The position numbers were made by a program, and so were the translations under genes. From NCBI GenBank assembly GCA_900770765.1, contig CAAGLK010000007.1, positions 1 to 21,628 on the forward strand: DNA of 21,628 bases. The letters are read 5' to 3'. The notes below the pieces were generated by a model that did no database searches, was not told the origin of the DNA, and saw only the letters and a list, made by a program, of their open reading frames with translations. Position 1 is the stretch's first letter. Every line of letters begins with the position of its first letter. Source of the stretch: Helicobacteraceae bacterium. Lineage in GTDB: Bacteria > Campylobacterota > Campylobacteria > Campylobacterales > Helicobacteraceae. This document shows, piece after piece, positions 14,944 through 21,628 of the stretch.

Positions 14944-15822
14944 ATGAAAATCTTAAATCTTATCACAAAACCATTAGAGTTTATTAGAAAGCATTTAATC
15001 GCCCTTGCGTTTTTGCTTATTGTATTCTTAATTTTTGCTCCTAAAGATGAAGTGGCAGATAATGCAAATTTAGCTAGGCTTAATCTTTATGGTGCGATTT
15101 TAAATAGTGATGGATTCTTAGCGGAGTTAAATAAGTTAGAATCTAATAAGAATCTTAAAGGAATTTTACTTGTAATTGACTCACCAGGTGGTGCTTTAGC
15201 TCCTAGCGTGGAGATTTCAGAGGCTATTAAAAGGGTTAATGCAAGGATTCCAATTGTCGCTTATGCGCAAGGCTCAATGGCAAGTGGAAGCTATCTAGCT
15301 GGTGTTTTTGCGGATTCCATCGTGGCAAATAGGGGCGCACTGCTTGGCTCCATTGGCGTTATTTTAAATGGTGCTGATATTAGCGAGTTAGCACAAAAGT
15401 TAGGGATAAAGCCGCAGACTCTAAAAGCTGGAATCTATAAAGAAGCAGGGACATTTATGCGAGCTTGGAGTAAAGAAGAAGAGGAAATGCTAAGGGGATT
15501 AATAGAGGAGCAGTATAATATGTTTGTAAGCACTATTAAAGAAGCAAGGCAAATAAAGGCGCCCACTAGCGAATTTGCCGAGGGTAGAATCCTAAGCGCG
15601 GATTCTGCACTAAAGCTAGGTTTAATTGATAAAATCGGCGGCATTTATGAAGCACAAGAGATTCTAGCTAAAAAGGCTGGAGTAAAAGAAATGCGCTGGC
15701 TAAAAGATGATAAAGATAAGCTAGAAGTGTATTTAGAAAAATTATTTGCTAATCAAGTGGCAAAGGGCGTTCAAAATGGCGTCTATAACGCTTTAGTGGA
15801 ATCTTTTAAAATATCATTTTAA
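14944..15822 (+). CDS. sppA: signal peptide peptidase SppA (36K type)
   Basis: SppA is a membrane-anchored serine protease of the S49 family that degrades signal peptides left after protein export. A single transmembrane segment lies at residues 17-33 and places the catalytic domain in the periplasm. The ClpP-like core shows VIDSPGGALAPSVE (78-90). The nucleophile is Ser114 in MASGSYLAG and the general base is Lys166 in AGIYKEAG, giving the Ser/Lys dyad of the short SppA type. The 292-residue length fits this single-domain form rather than the tandem 67K E. coli protein. The purU ribosome-binding site overlaps its stop codon, so the two are co-transcribed, although their functions are unrelated. 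Confidence 0.95.
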   Translation: MKILNLITKPLEFIRKHLIALAFLLIVFLIFAPKDEVADNANLARLNLYGAILNSDGFLAELNKLESNKNLKGILLVIDSPGGALAPSVEISEAIKRVNARIPIVAYAQGSMASGSYLAGVFADSIVANRGALLGSIGVILNGADISELAQKLGIKPQTLKAGIYKEAGTFMRAWSKEEEEMLRGLIEEQYNMFVSTIKEARQIKAPTSEFAEGRILSADSALKLGLIDKIGGIYEAQEILAKKAGVKEMRWLKDDKDKLEVYLEKLFANQVAKGVQNGVYNALVESFKISF

Positions 15823-15830
15823 GGAATAAT

Positions 15831-16661
15831 ATGCAGCTAATAGTTAAGATTCAATGCGGCGATAAAAAAGGCTTAATTGCTAAAATCACACAAATTATTT
15901 TTAGCTTTAATTTAAATATTTTAAAAAATGATGAGTTTGTAGATACGGAAAATAATGTGTTTTTTATGCGCTCTCACTTAGAGGGCGAGTGTGAGATTCT
16001 AGCTTTAAAGGAAGCTATTATTAAAGAAATAGGGCAAGATGCAAGCGTGCAAATAATAGAGCAAAGACGCAAAAAAATAGTAATTTTATGCACTAAAGAA
16101 AACCACTGCTTAGGCGATTTGCTAATCCGCTATGATAGCGGCGAGTTAAATGCAGATATTTTAGCCGTTATTTCTAATTATGATATTTTAAAGCCACTTT
16201 GTGAAAAATTTAAGATTCCATTTATTTGTGTTTCTAGTGAGAATTTAGAGCGAGAAGCTCACGAGGAGCTTTTATTAAAAGAATTATATAAATTCCCTTG
16301 TGATTATATTGTGCTAGCTAAGTATATGCGGATTTTAAGCCCTAAGTTTGTAAAGAATTTTGAAGGTAAAATTATAAATATCCACCATAGCTTCCTTCCA
16401 GCATTTATTGGGGCGAATCCTTATAAACAAGCCTATGAGCGGGGCGTTAAAATTATAGGTGCCACTGCACATTTTGTAAATAATGAGCTAGACCAAGGGC
16501 CAATAATTTATCAAGATATAACACACATTAACCACGCTATGCATTGGAGGGATATGCAAAAAAGCGGCAAAGATGTAGAAAAAATAGTGTTAGCAAAGGC
16601 ACTAAATCTAGCCTTAGAGGAAAAAATATTTATATACAATAATAAAACCATTGTGTTTTAG
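15831..16661 (+). CDS. purU: formyltetrahydrofolate deformylase
   Basis: PurU hydrolyses 10-formyl-tetrahydrofolate to formate and tetrahydrofolate, balancing one-carbon pools. An ACT domain occupies about residues 1-75 (VKIQCGDKKGLIAKIT). It is followed by a formyltransferase-fold domain. The catalytic triad of this fold is present: Asn183 and His185 in NIHHSFLPAF, and Asp221 in NELDQGPI. The 276-residue length and the N-terminal ACT domain separate it from PurN, which lacks that domain. Start selection is clear: AAGGA, partly made by the sppA stop, precedes the ATG after an eight-base gap. No terminator is evident before hsdR 31 bases downstream. Confidence 0.95.
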   Translation: MQLIVKIQCGDKKGLIAKITQIIFSFNLNILKNDEFVDTENNVFFMRSHLEGECEILALKEAIIKEIGQDASVQIIEQRRKKIVILCTKENHCLGDLLIRYDSGELNADILAVISNYDILKPLCEKFKIPFICVSSENLEREAHEELLLKELYKFPCDYIVLAKYMRILSPKFVKNFEGKIINIHHSFLPAFIGANPYKQAYERGVKIIGATAHFVNNELDQGPIIYQDITHINHAMHWRDMQKSGKDVEKIVLAKALNLALEEKIFIYNNKTIVF

Positions 16662-16692
16662 CTAGAATCCTAAAAGACTAAGGGGTGGGGAA

Positions 16693-19131
16693 ATGGGTAA
16701 AAAACTAAACGAAACTGAAGTAAAATTGAAGCTAATCACTCCAGCATTACAAAAAGCTGGGTGGAATCTTGTAGATATAAAAATGGAGAGAATAGCGCTA
16801 AGAGACTACGAAATAAGCGCTGGGCAGATAAAAATTGTGCAAAAAGGCACAAAAAGGCTAGATAAAAAGCGATACGATTTTTTACTAAATTATAAAAGTG
16901 GAATCCCACTTGCAATAATTGAGGCCAAAGATTCCACCCATACCCCACACGATGGCTTAAGCCAAGCTATAGCTTATGCAAAAATGCAGGGCGTAAATTT
17001 CGCCTACTCTAGTAATGGCGAGTGCTTTATAGAATATGATTTAATAAAGCATAAGCAAAAAAAGATTCCACTAGATAGCTTCCCAAGCCCACAAGAGCTT
17101 TTAGAACGACACTTAAAAGCACTTAAGATTCCAAGCGATAAAGAAAATTTGATTTTACAAAGTTATGATTTAAGGGATAAAACCCCACGCTATTATCAAA
17201 TAGCGGCAATAAATAAAGCAATAGAAGCAATAGCAAAAGGACAAAATAGAATCCTACTAATCCTAGCCACAGGCACGGGGAAAACTTACATAGCTAGCCA
17301 AATTTGCCACAGATTCCTACAAGCAAATAAAAATAAAAGCCCACGGATTTTATATCTAGCCGATAGAAACGCATTAATAGACCAGAGTTTAAGAAATGAT
17401 TTTAAAAATTTCAATGGCGCTTATAAGGTAAAAAATCACAAGTTACAATCAAGCCAAACGCTACACTTTGCTCTCTACCAGCAGTTTATAGAGTTTAAAG
17501 ATGAAGAAAACGGCGATTTTAGCGGTAAAAAGCAGCATTATAAGGAGTTTAGCAAAGATTATTTTGATTTAATTTTTATAGATGAGTGCCACAGAGGAAG
17601 TATGAGGGCAAATTCCGTATGGCGAGAGATTTTAGAATATTTTGAGAGTGCAGCACAAATTGGTATGACCGCTACGCCTAAAATAGATTTAGAAGATAAC
17701 CCACTTTATAAAGAAAAAAAGCAAGCATTGCAAGAGGAGTTTAGCGGCGGAGAGATTCCACAAGAGAGACTAAGGGAATTAAGAGAAGAGTTTATAAGTG
17801 ATGATTCCACTAAAGAAATTGAAGGCTATTTTGGTAAGCCAGCTTATACTTATGATTTAAAAGATGGCATAAGCGATGGATTCTTAGCGCCGATGGTGTT
17901 AAATACATATACTTCTTATCCTTATAAAGATGGTTATACGCTAAGTCTGTGCGATAAGGATATAAATGGCAATACACCAAAAAAACAAAAATACAAACCA
18001 AAAGAGTTTAATAATAGGATTCATATTGAAGCATATTCGCATTTTGTCGCAGAGACAATTACAAATTATTTAAAATACATGCTTAAAAACCCTTATGCAA
18101 AAACAATTGTATTTTGTAAAAACACAGAACACGCCGCAATTTTAAAGCAAGAGTTAATAAACCTAAATAGCGACAAACAAGCAGAAAATACAAACTACAT
18201 AGCTAGAATCACAAGCAAAGAGGGTAAAGATGAAGTAGAATCGCTAATTGAAAAATTTATTGATGACAATGAAAAATATCCCACAATAGTAACAACCTCT
18301 AAGCTCCTAACCACAGGCGTAGATACAAGGATGGTAAAGGTAATAGCGATAGATTCTAACATTAATAGCCTAAGCGAGTTTAAGCAAATCATAGGGCGTG
18401 GCACTAGAATCGTAGAGGGGCAAAAAGAGTATTTTACTATTTTAGATTTTAGCGGTAATGCAAGTGAGCTTTTAAAAGAAGCACTACAAGGATTAGAAAT
18501 AGAAATATATAGCGAGAGTATCCCTAAAGATTCTAGCGGTAAAACACTTCCTCCAGATGTAGAAAAAATATATATAATTGGCATCCCTGTTTATAAAAGC
18601 GAAGTGCTAGAGCAGCTTATAAGAGAGGATGAGGATGGCAATTTTGTAGTAATTACAAGCGATTTTAAGCAATATAGTAAAGATAATATTTTAAAAACTT
18701 ACAAAAGCCTAAAAACCTTTATAAAAGCATGGCAAGATGCAGAGAATAAAACTAAGTTTATAGGCGAGTTAGAATCTCAAGGGATTTTAATAAAAGAGCT
18801 AAGAGGCAGAGATGAGTTTAAAGATATGGATGAGTTTGATATTTTATTACACTTAGCCTATGGTAAAGCTATAAAAACAAGAATAAGCCGCAAAGAAAAA
18901 GCATTTAAAAAACTCTCAAAATATGAAAAAAAGGCTAGAGAGATTTTAGAAAACTTGCTTGAAAAATACGCAATTTATGGTATAGAGGAAATAGAAAATA
19001 AAAAGGTTTTTGCCTCAGCACCTTTTAAATGCGAAAATTTACAAAATTATTTAAGTGAAAATTTTGGCAGTGTGGAAAACTATATAAAAGCCGCTAAGAA
19101 TCTAAAAGATTTAATTTATGAAGAGGAGTAA
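16693..19131 (+). CDS. hsdR: type I restriction enzyme, R (motor and nuclease) subunit
   Basis: HsdR translocates DNA with ATP and cuts it when the HsdM-HsdS complex meets an unmethylated site. The N-terminal PD-(D/E)xK nuclease is visible as Asp62 and Glu77-Ala-Lys79 (RYDFLL...IIEAKD). The superfamily 2 helicase motifs follow: the P loop ATGTGKT at 192-198, DECH at 297-300, GMTATPK, TTGVDTR at 540-546 and IGRGTR at 567-572. The C-terminal part is the EcoEI_R_C-type region that docks on the methylase. The 812-residue length and the order hsdR-hsdM-hsdS match the EcoAI-like type IB family. A G-rich site, AGGGGTGGGG, precedes the ATG. No internal damage is seen, so the subunit looks active. Confidence 0.95.
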   Translation: MGKKLNETEVKLKLITPALQKAGWNLVDIKMERIALRDYEISAGQIKIVQKGTKRLDKKRYDFLLNYKSGIPLAIIEAKDSTHTPHDGLSQAIAYAKMQGVNFAYSSNGECFIEYDLIKHKQKKIPLDSFPSPQELLERHLKALKIPSDKENLILQSYDLRDKTPRYYQIAAINKAIEAIAKGQNRILLILATGTGKTYIASQICHRFLQANKNKSPRILYLADRNALIDQSLRNDFKNFNGAYKVKNHKLQSSQTLHFALYQQFIEFKDEENGDFSGKKQHYKEFSKDYFDLIFIDECHRGSMRANSVWREILEYFESAAQIGMTATPKIDLEDNPLYKEKKQALQEEFSGGEIPQERLRELREEFISDDSTKEIEGYFGKPAYTYDLKDGISDGFLAPMVLNTYTSYPYKDGYTLSLCDKDINGNTPKKQKYKPKEFNNRIHIEAYSHFVAETITNYLKYMLKNPYAKTIVFCKNTEHAAILKQELINLNSDKQAENTNYIARITSKEGKDEVESLIEKFIDDNEKYPTIVTTSKLLTTGVDTRMVKVIAIDSNINSLSEFKQIIGRGTRIVEGQKEYFTILDFSGNASELLKEALQGLEIEIYSESIPKDSSGKTLPPDVEKIYIIGIPVYKSEVLEQLIREDEDGNFVVITSDFKQYSKDNILKTYKSLKTFIKAWQDAENKTKFIGELESQGILIKELRGRDEFKDMDEFDILLHLAYGKAIKTRISRKEKAFKKLSKYEKKAREILENLLEKYAIYGIEEIENKKVFASAPFKCENLQNYLSENFGSVENYIKAAKNLKDLIYEEE

Positions 19132-19133
19132 AA

Positions 19134-20654
19134 ATGCAGTTAAATATTAAAAAACTTCAAAATATAATGCGAGATGATGTCGTAAATGGCGATGCACAAA
19201 GGCTAGAGCAAATCGTGTGGATTTTATTTTTAAAGCTATATGATTTATACGAAAAAGAGTGGAAACAAGAAGCGACCATTAGCTTTGAGAGTTATAAATC
19301 TATTATAGAAGAAAAATTTCAATGGGATTCTTGGGCAAAGCATAAAGACAATAAAGATAAAAAAATAAAAACGCTAACAGGTGAAGAGCTTATAAGTTTT
19401 GTAAATAATGAGCTATTCCCAGCACTTCAAAAAATAGCAGACCTTGGCGATACAATTCCATTTAATCAAAAAATAGTAGGAGACGCCTTTTTAGACGCAC
19501 ATAATTATATGAAAAATGGATATTTGCTAAGAGAATTAATTAATGAAATTGACAATATAGCCTTTGAAAGTGATGATGGCAAAATAAAATATAGAAAATA
19601 TTTATCACACACTTATGAGAATCTCTTAAAGCAATTACAAAATCAAAAAAATTCTGGCGAGTTTTATACACCGCGTGCGATAACCGACTTTATAATAAGC
19701 GAGTTAAAGCCCACACTTGAGGATAAAATCGCAGATTTAGCTTGCGGCACGGGCGGCTTTTTAATTTCTGCTTATCACTATTTAGAAGAAGAAGCAAAAA
19801 ATAGCGGAAAATCCCTAGAATCCCTAAAAAGTGGTAAAAACTTCTATGGCGTAGAGTTAAAACAGCTTCCATATATTTTATGTGCTACAAATTTTTTAAT
19901 AAATGGCGTAGAGAATCCACATTTAGACCATGAAAACGCCTTTTTACAATTTGCCAATAAAGCCGACTTAGCAAAACTCCCTAAATTTGACATTATCGTA
20001 ATGAATCCACCCTATGGCGGCAGTAAAGGCGGAAACGACCTTAACGCATTTGATAAAGATTATAGAAGCAATGAAACCGCAGATTTATTTATGTATATAA
20101 TCCTAAATCGCCTAAAGCCAGGCGGCAAGGCGGCGATTGTCCTACCAGATGGCTTTTTATTTGGTAATGATACAGCAAAGATAAATTTAAAAAAGGATTT
20201 ATTAAATAAATTTAATCTCCACACGATTCTAAGACTGCCTAAAAGCGTCTTTGCCCCCTACACTAGCATTACTACAAATATTTTATTTTTTGAAAATAAT
20301 CAAAGCGGCACGAGAGAGACTAGCTTTTATCGCCTTGATATGCCAGATGGTATTAAAAGCTATGGTAAGACAAAGAGCATTGAGCTATCGCATTTAGACC
20401 CCTTTATTGAGTGGAAAAATAGCGGTAAAAAGGATATTGAAATAAACGGCGCTTTTAAGGCAAAAACTTATAAAAAAGAAGAGTTAGAATCTAGGGGCTA
20501 TAATTTTGACCTTTGCGGCTTTGTAAGTGAAGAAGAAGAGATTCTACCCCCACAAGAGCTAATAAAGCAAGTAAAACAAGAGCGAGAGAGACTAAATAAA
20601 ACGCTAAATTCCATTATGGATAAAATAGGACAAATAATTAAGGATAATCAATGA
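19134..20654 (+). CDS. hsdM: type I DNA adenine methyltransferase, M subunit
   Basis: HsdM, with HsdS, adds a methyl group to adenine N6 at the site chosen by HsdS, protecting self DNA. The N-terminal helical HsdM_N region occupies about residues 1-145. The SAM-binding motifs follow: GEFYTPR (175-181, motif X), DLACGTGGF (201-209, motif I) and the catalytic NPPY at 291-294 (gamma-type N6-adenine signature). The 506-residue length fits type IB HsdM of about 490. It starts two bases after the hsdR stop, with its ribosome-binding site inside the end of hsdR, and its TGA overlaps the hsdS ATG as ATGA. This indicates translational coupling of the subunits. Confidence 0.96.
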   Translation: MQLNIKKLQNIMRDDVVNGDAQRLEQIVWILFLKLYDLYEKEWKQEATISFESYKSIIEEKFQWDSWAKHKDNKDKKIKTLTGEELISFVNNELFPALQKIADLGDTIPFNQKIVGDAFLDAHNYMKNGYLLRELINEIDNIAFESDDGKIKYRKYLSHTYENLLKQLQNQKNSGEFYTPRAITDFIISELKPTLEDKIADLACGTGGFLISAYHYLEEEAKNSGKSLESLKSGKNFYGVELKQLPYILCATNFLINGVENPHLDHENAFLQFANKADLAKLPKFDIIVMNPPYGGSKGGNDLNAFDKDYRSNETADLFMYIILNRLKPGGKAAIVLPDGFLFGNDTAKINLKKDLLNKFNLHTILRLPKSVFAPYTSITTNILFFENNQSGTRETSFYRLDMPDGIKSYGKTKSIELSHLDPFIEWKNSGKKDIEINGAFKAKTYKKEELESRGYNFDLCGFVSEEEEILPPQELIKQVKQERERLNKTLNSIMDKIGQIIKDNQ

Positions 20655-21520
20655 ATCTTAAAAAATCCATCTTAGACTATGCGATAAAGGGCAGCTTAAC
20701 CACAGGATTCCGCCGTGAGAATCCTAGCCTTAATGCAAAGCTAGAGATTCTAGCTTTTAATAAAGAAGTGGAAAGGAAAAGAGAGAAAATTAAAAAAGAA
20801 ATAGCTTTTAAAGAGGACGAGATAAAAAAGCTAGAATCTAAAATTAAAGAATTGAATAAAAAGGCTAAGGATTCCACTCAAACCCTTAAAGATTCTGCCT
20901 TAATTGAAACAAACGCTAAAGAATTGCAAGATTTAAAAGAAAAAATAAGAATCTTAAAAAAGGATTCTTTAAAGCTAAAGGTTATTAATATAGAAAATAT
21001 GGAATCACAAGCCTCCTTAGGCGACAAAACCCCTTTTAAGATTCCACCTTCATGGGCGTGGGTAAGGTTAGGGGATATTCAAATAAATATTGAAAAAGAA
21101 AATATAAAAATTTCAAAAAATGATTATTTGCCAAATGGTTTATATCCAATAATTTCACAAGAAAAAGAATTTATTAGTGGATATACAAATTTAACAAATC
21201 CTATTGTTGATTTACCAATAATTATTTTTGGCGACCATACTTGTAATTTGAAATATATAGATTTTCCATTTTTTCAAGGGGCAGATGGAGTAAAACTTAT
21301 TAAGCCTTTAGAAGCTATTTTTGTTAAATACCTATATTATTTTTTGCAAAGTTTAGAAGTAGCGAAAGATAAATATACAAGGCATTATAAATTTATAAAA
21401 GATTTACTTGTGCCACTCCCATCCTTAAAAGAGCAGCAAGAAATAGTAAGAATCCTAGAATCCTTAATGGGCTTAGCAGATGAATATGAAGATATTAAAG
21501 AAGAATTAAAGAGAATTTAA
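20651..21520 (+). CDS. hsdS: type I specificity subunit, first half only (stops early)
   Basis: HsdS selects the DNA target. This product has 289 residues, about half the expected length of nearly 590 for a type IB subunit. Visible parts are an N-terminal conserved helix (KSILDYAIKGSL...FRRENPSL, residues 5-30), a lysine/glutamate-rich coiled coil (38-110), and the entry to target-recognition domain 1 (PFKIPPSWAWVRLGDI, 128-143). The domain continues to about 258, followed by the central conserved helix PLPSLKEQQEIVRILESL. The frame ends at TAA 21518-21520. The same frame continues immediately afterwards into a second copy of the N-terminal helix, so the stop interrupts what would be one subunit. 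The half protein may still dimerise to read a palindromic site, as truncated HsdS proteins of other systems do. Confidence 0.88.
   Translation: MNLKKSILDYAIKGSLTTGFRRENPSLNAKLEILAFNKEVERKREKIKKEIAFKEDEIKKLESKIKELNKKAKDSTQTLKDSALIETNAKELQDLKEKIRILKKDSLKLKVINIENMESQASLGDKTPFKIPPSWAWVRLGDIQINIEKENIKISKNDYLPNGLYPIISQEKEFISGYTNLTNPIVDLPIIIFGDHTCNLKYIDFPFFQGADGVKLIKPLEAIFVKYLYYFLQSLEVAKDKYTRHYKFIKDLLVPLPSLKEQQEIVRILESLMGLADEYEDIKEELKRI
20704..20752 (+). repeat. direct repeat, first copy, start of hsdS
   Basis: This 49-base segment matches 21580-21628 at 48 positions, with the one difference at 20716 versus 21592. It encodes the conserved GFRRENPSLNAKLEIL helix that begins each half of HsdS. The two copies are 876 bases apart, exactly 292 codons. 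Confidence 0.92.
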
Positions 21521-21543
21521 AAGAGAAAGAGAATTGAAAAGAG
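21508..21543 (+). repeat. 18-bp imperfect tandem repeat containing the hsdS stop codon
   Basis: Copy one is AAAGAGAATTTAAAAGAG (21508-21525) and copy two is AAAGAGAATTGAAAAGAG (21526-21543). The only difference is T versus G at 21518/21536, which makes TAA in copy one and GAA in copy two. Eighteen bases equal six codons, so gain or loss of a unit keeps the reading frame. Confidence 0.9.
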
Positions 21544-21628
21544 CTTGCTTAAATTTGCCTTAAATGGTGAAATTAGTTTAGGATTCCGCCGCGAGAATCC
21601 TAGCCTTAATGCAAAGCTAGAGATTCTA
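21521..21628 (+). pseudogene. hsdS: in-frame continuation of hsdS, second half (partial)
   Basis: Directly after the TAA the same frame reads KRKRIEKSLLKFALNGEISL, then GFRRENPSLNAKLEIL, and remains open to the window edge. This is the second conserved helix of a type I specificity subunit and should be followed by target-recognition domain 2. No ATG opens it. An in-frame TTG at 21545 is the only nearby alternative start, with a weak GAAAAGAG upstream. Either it is the silent second half of a nonsense-interrupted hsdS or it is separately translated as a half subunit. Confidence 0.7.
21580..21628 (+). repeat. direct repeat, second copy, cut by the window edge
   Basis: This is the second copy of the 49-base repeat at 20704-20752. 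The match runs to the last base of the window, so its true right end is unknown. Recombination between the copies would remove target-recognition domain 1 without a frameshift. Confidence 0.9.

Noticed and set aside
16681..16690. G-rich tract AGGGGTGGGG before hsdR as a phase-variable homopolymer
   Set aside because: The runs are only four Gs and broken by T, too short for frequent slippage. The site works simply as a ribosome-binding region.
16693..21628. Whole hsdRMS locus as a recent foreign island with mobile elements
   Set aside because: No transposase, integrase, tRNA or flanking repeats are visible, and hsdR, hsdM and most of hsdS carry the same GAATC/GATTC signature as the housekeeping genes. 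Only the first target domain stands out.

Overview
The window looks like chromosome of a Helicobacter-type member of the Campylobacterota. The evidence is AT-rich DNA, a class Ia NrdA of 788 residues, an RdxA/NfsB-type nitroreductase, a separate glycyl-tRNA synthetase alpha subunit, and flagellar hook genes behind sigma-54 promoters of the Campylobacter/Helicobacter form (TTGGAA-N-TTTTGCTT). The pentamer GAATC/GATTC is also very abundant. Species cannot be fixed from the sequence alone.

Layout. Positions 3-98 may hold the tail of a plus-strand gene. The minus strand then carries, in transcription order from 9033 down to 167, fliK, flgD, flgE, flgH, thrC and glyQ. fliK-flgD-flgE are tightly packed, with each ribosome-binding site touching the previous stop codon, behind a sigma-54 promoter. 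flgH has its own sigma-54 promoter after a hairpin. thrC-glyQ appear to have a housekeeping-type -10 box. The plus strand carries typA, a nitroreductase, nrdA, an exported lysozyme-like protein behind a third sigma-54-type promoter, sppA, purU, and a type I restriction-modification operon, hsdR-hsdM-hsdS, that runs off the right edge. No intergenic stretch exceeds about 130 bases.

How the genes fit together. FliK, FlgD, FlgE and FlgH build and size the flagellar hook and its outer-membrane bushing. The lysozyme-like gene at 14166 may belong to the same regulon and could cut peptidoglycan for the flagellum. The remaining central genes are housekeeping: translation GTPase, redox, deoxynucleotide synthesis, membrane proteolysis and formyl-folate metabolism. 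The right end is a DNA-defence locus of the EcoAI-like (type IB) layout.

Most notable observations: (1) FlgD and FlgE share a small module resembling a family 5/12 carbohydrate-binding domain, one copy in the hook cap and three in the hook. (2) A sigma-54-type promoter precedes the exported lysozyme-like gene. (3) hsdS is interrupted between its two half-repeats by an in-frame TAA inside an 18-bp imperfect tandem repeat, so losing one repeat unit would restore a full-length protein. (4) The first target-recognition domain of hsdS has none of the GAATC/GATTC signature that fills its flanks, which suggests a recently imported specificity domain.
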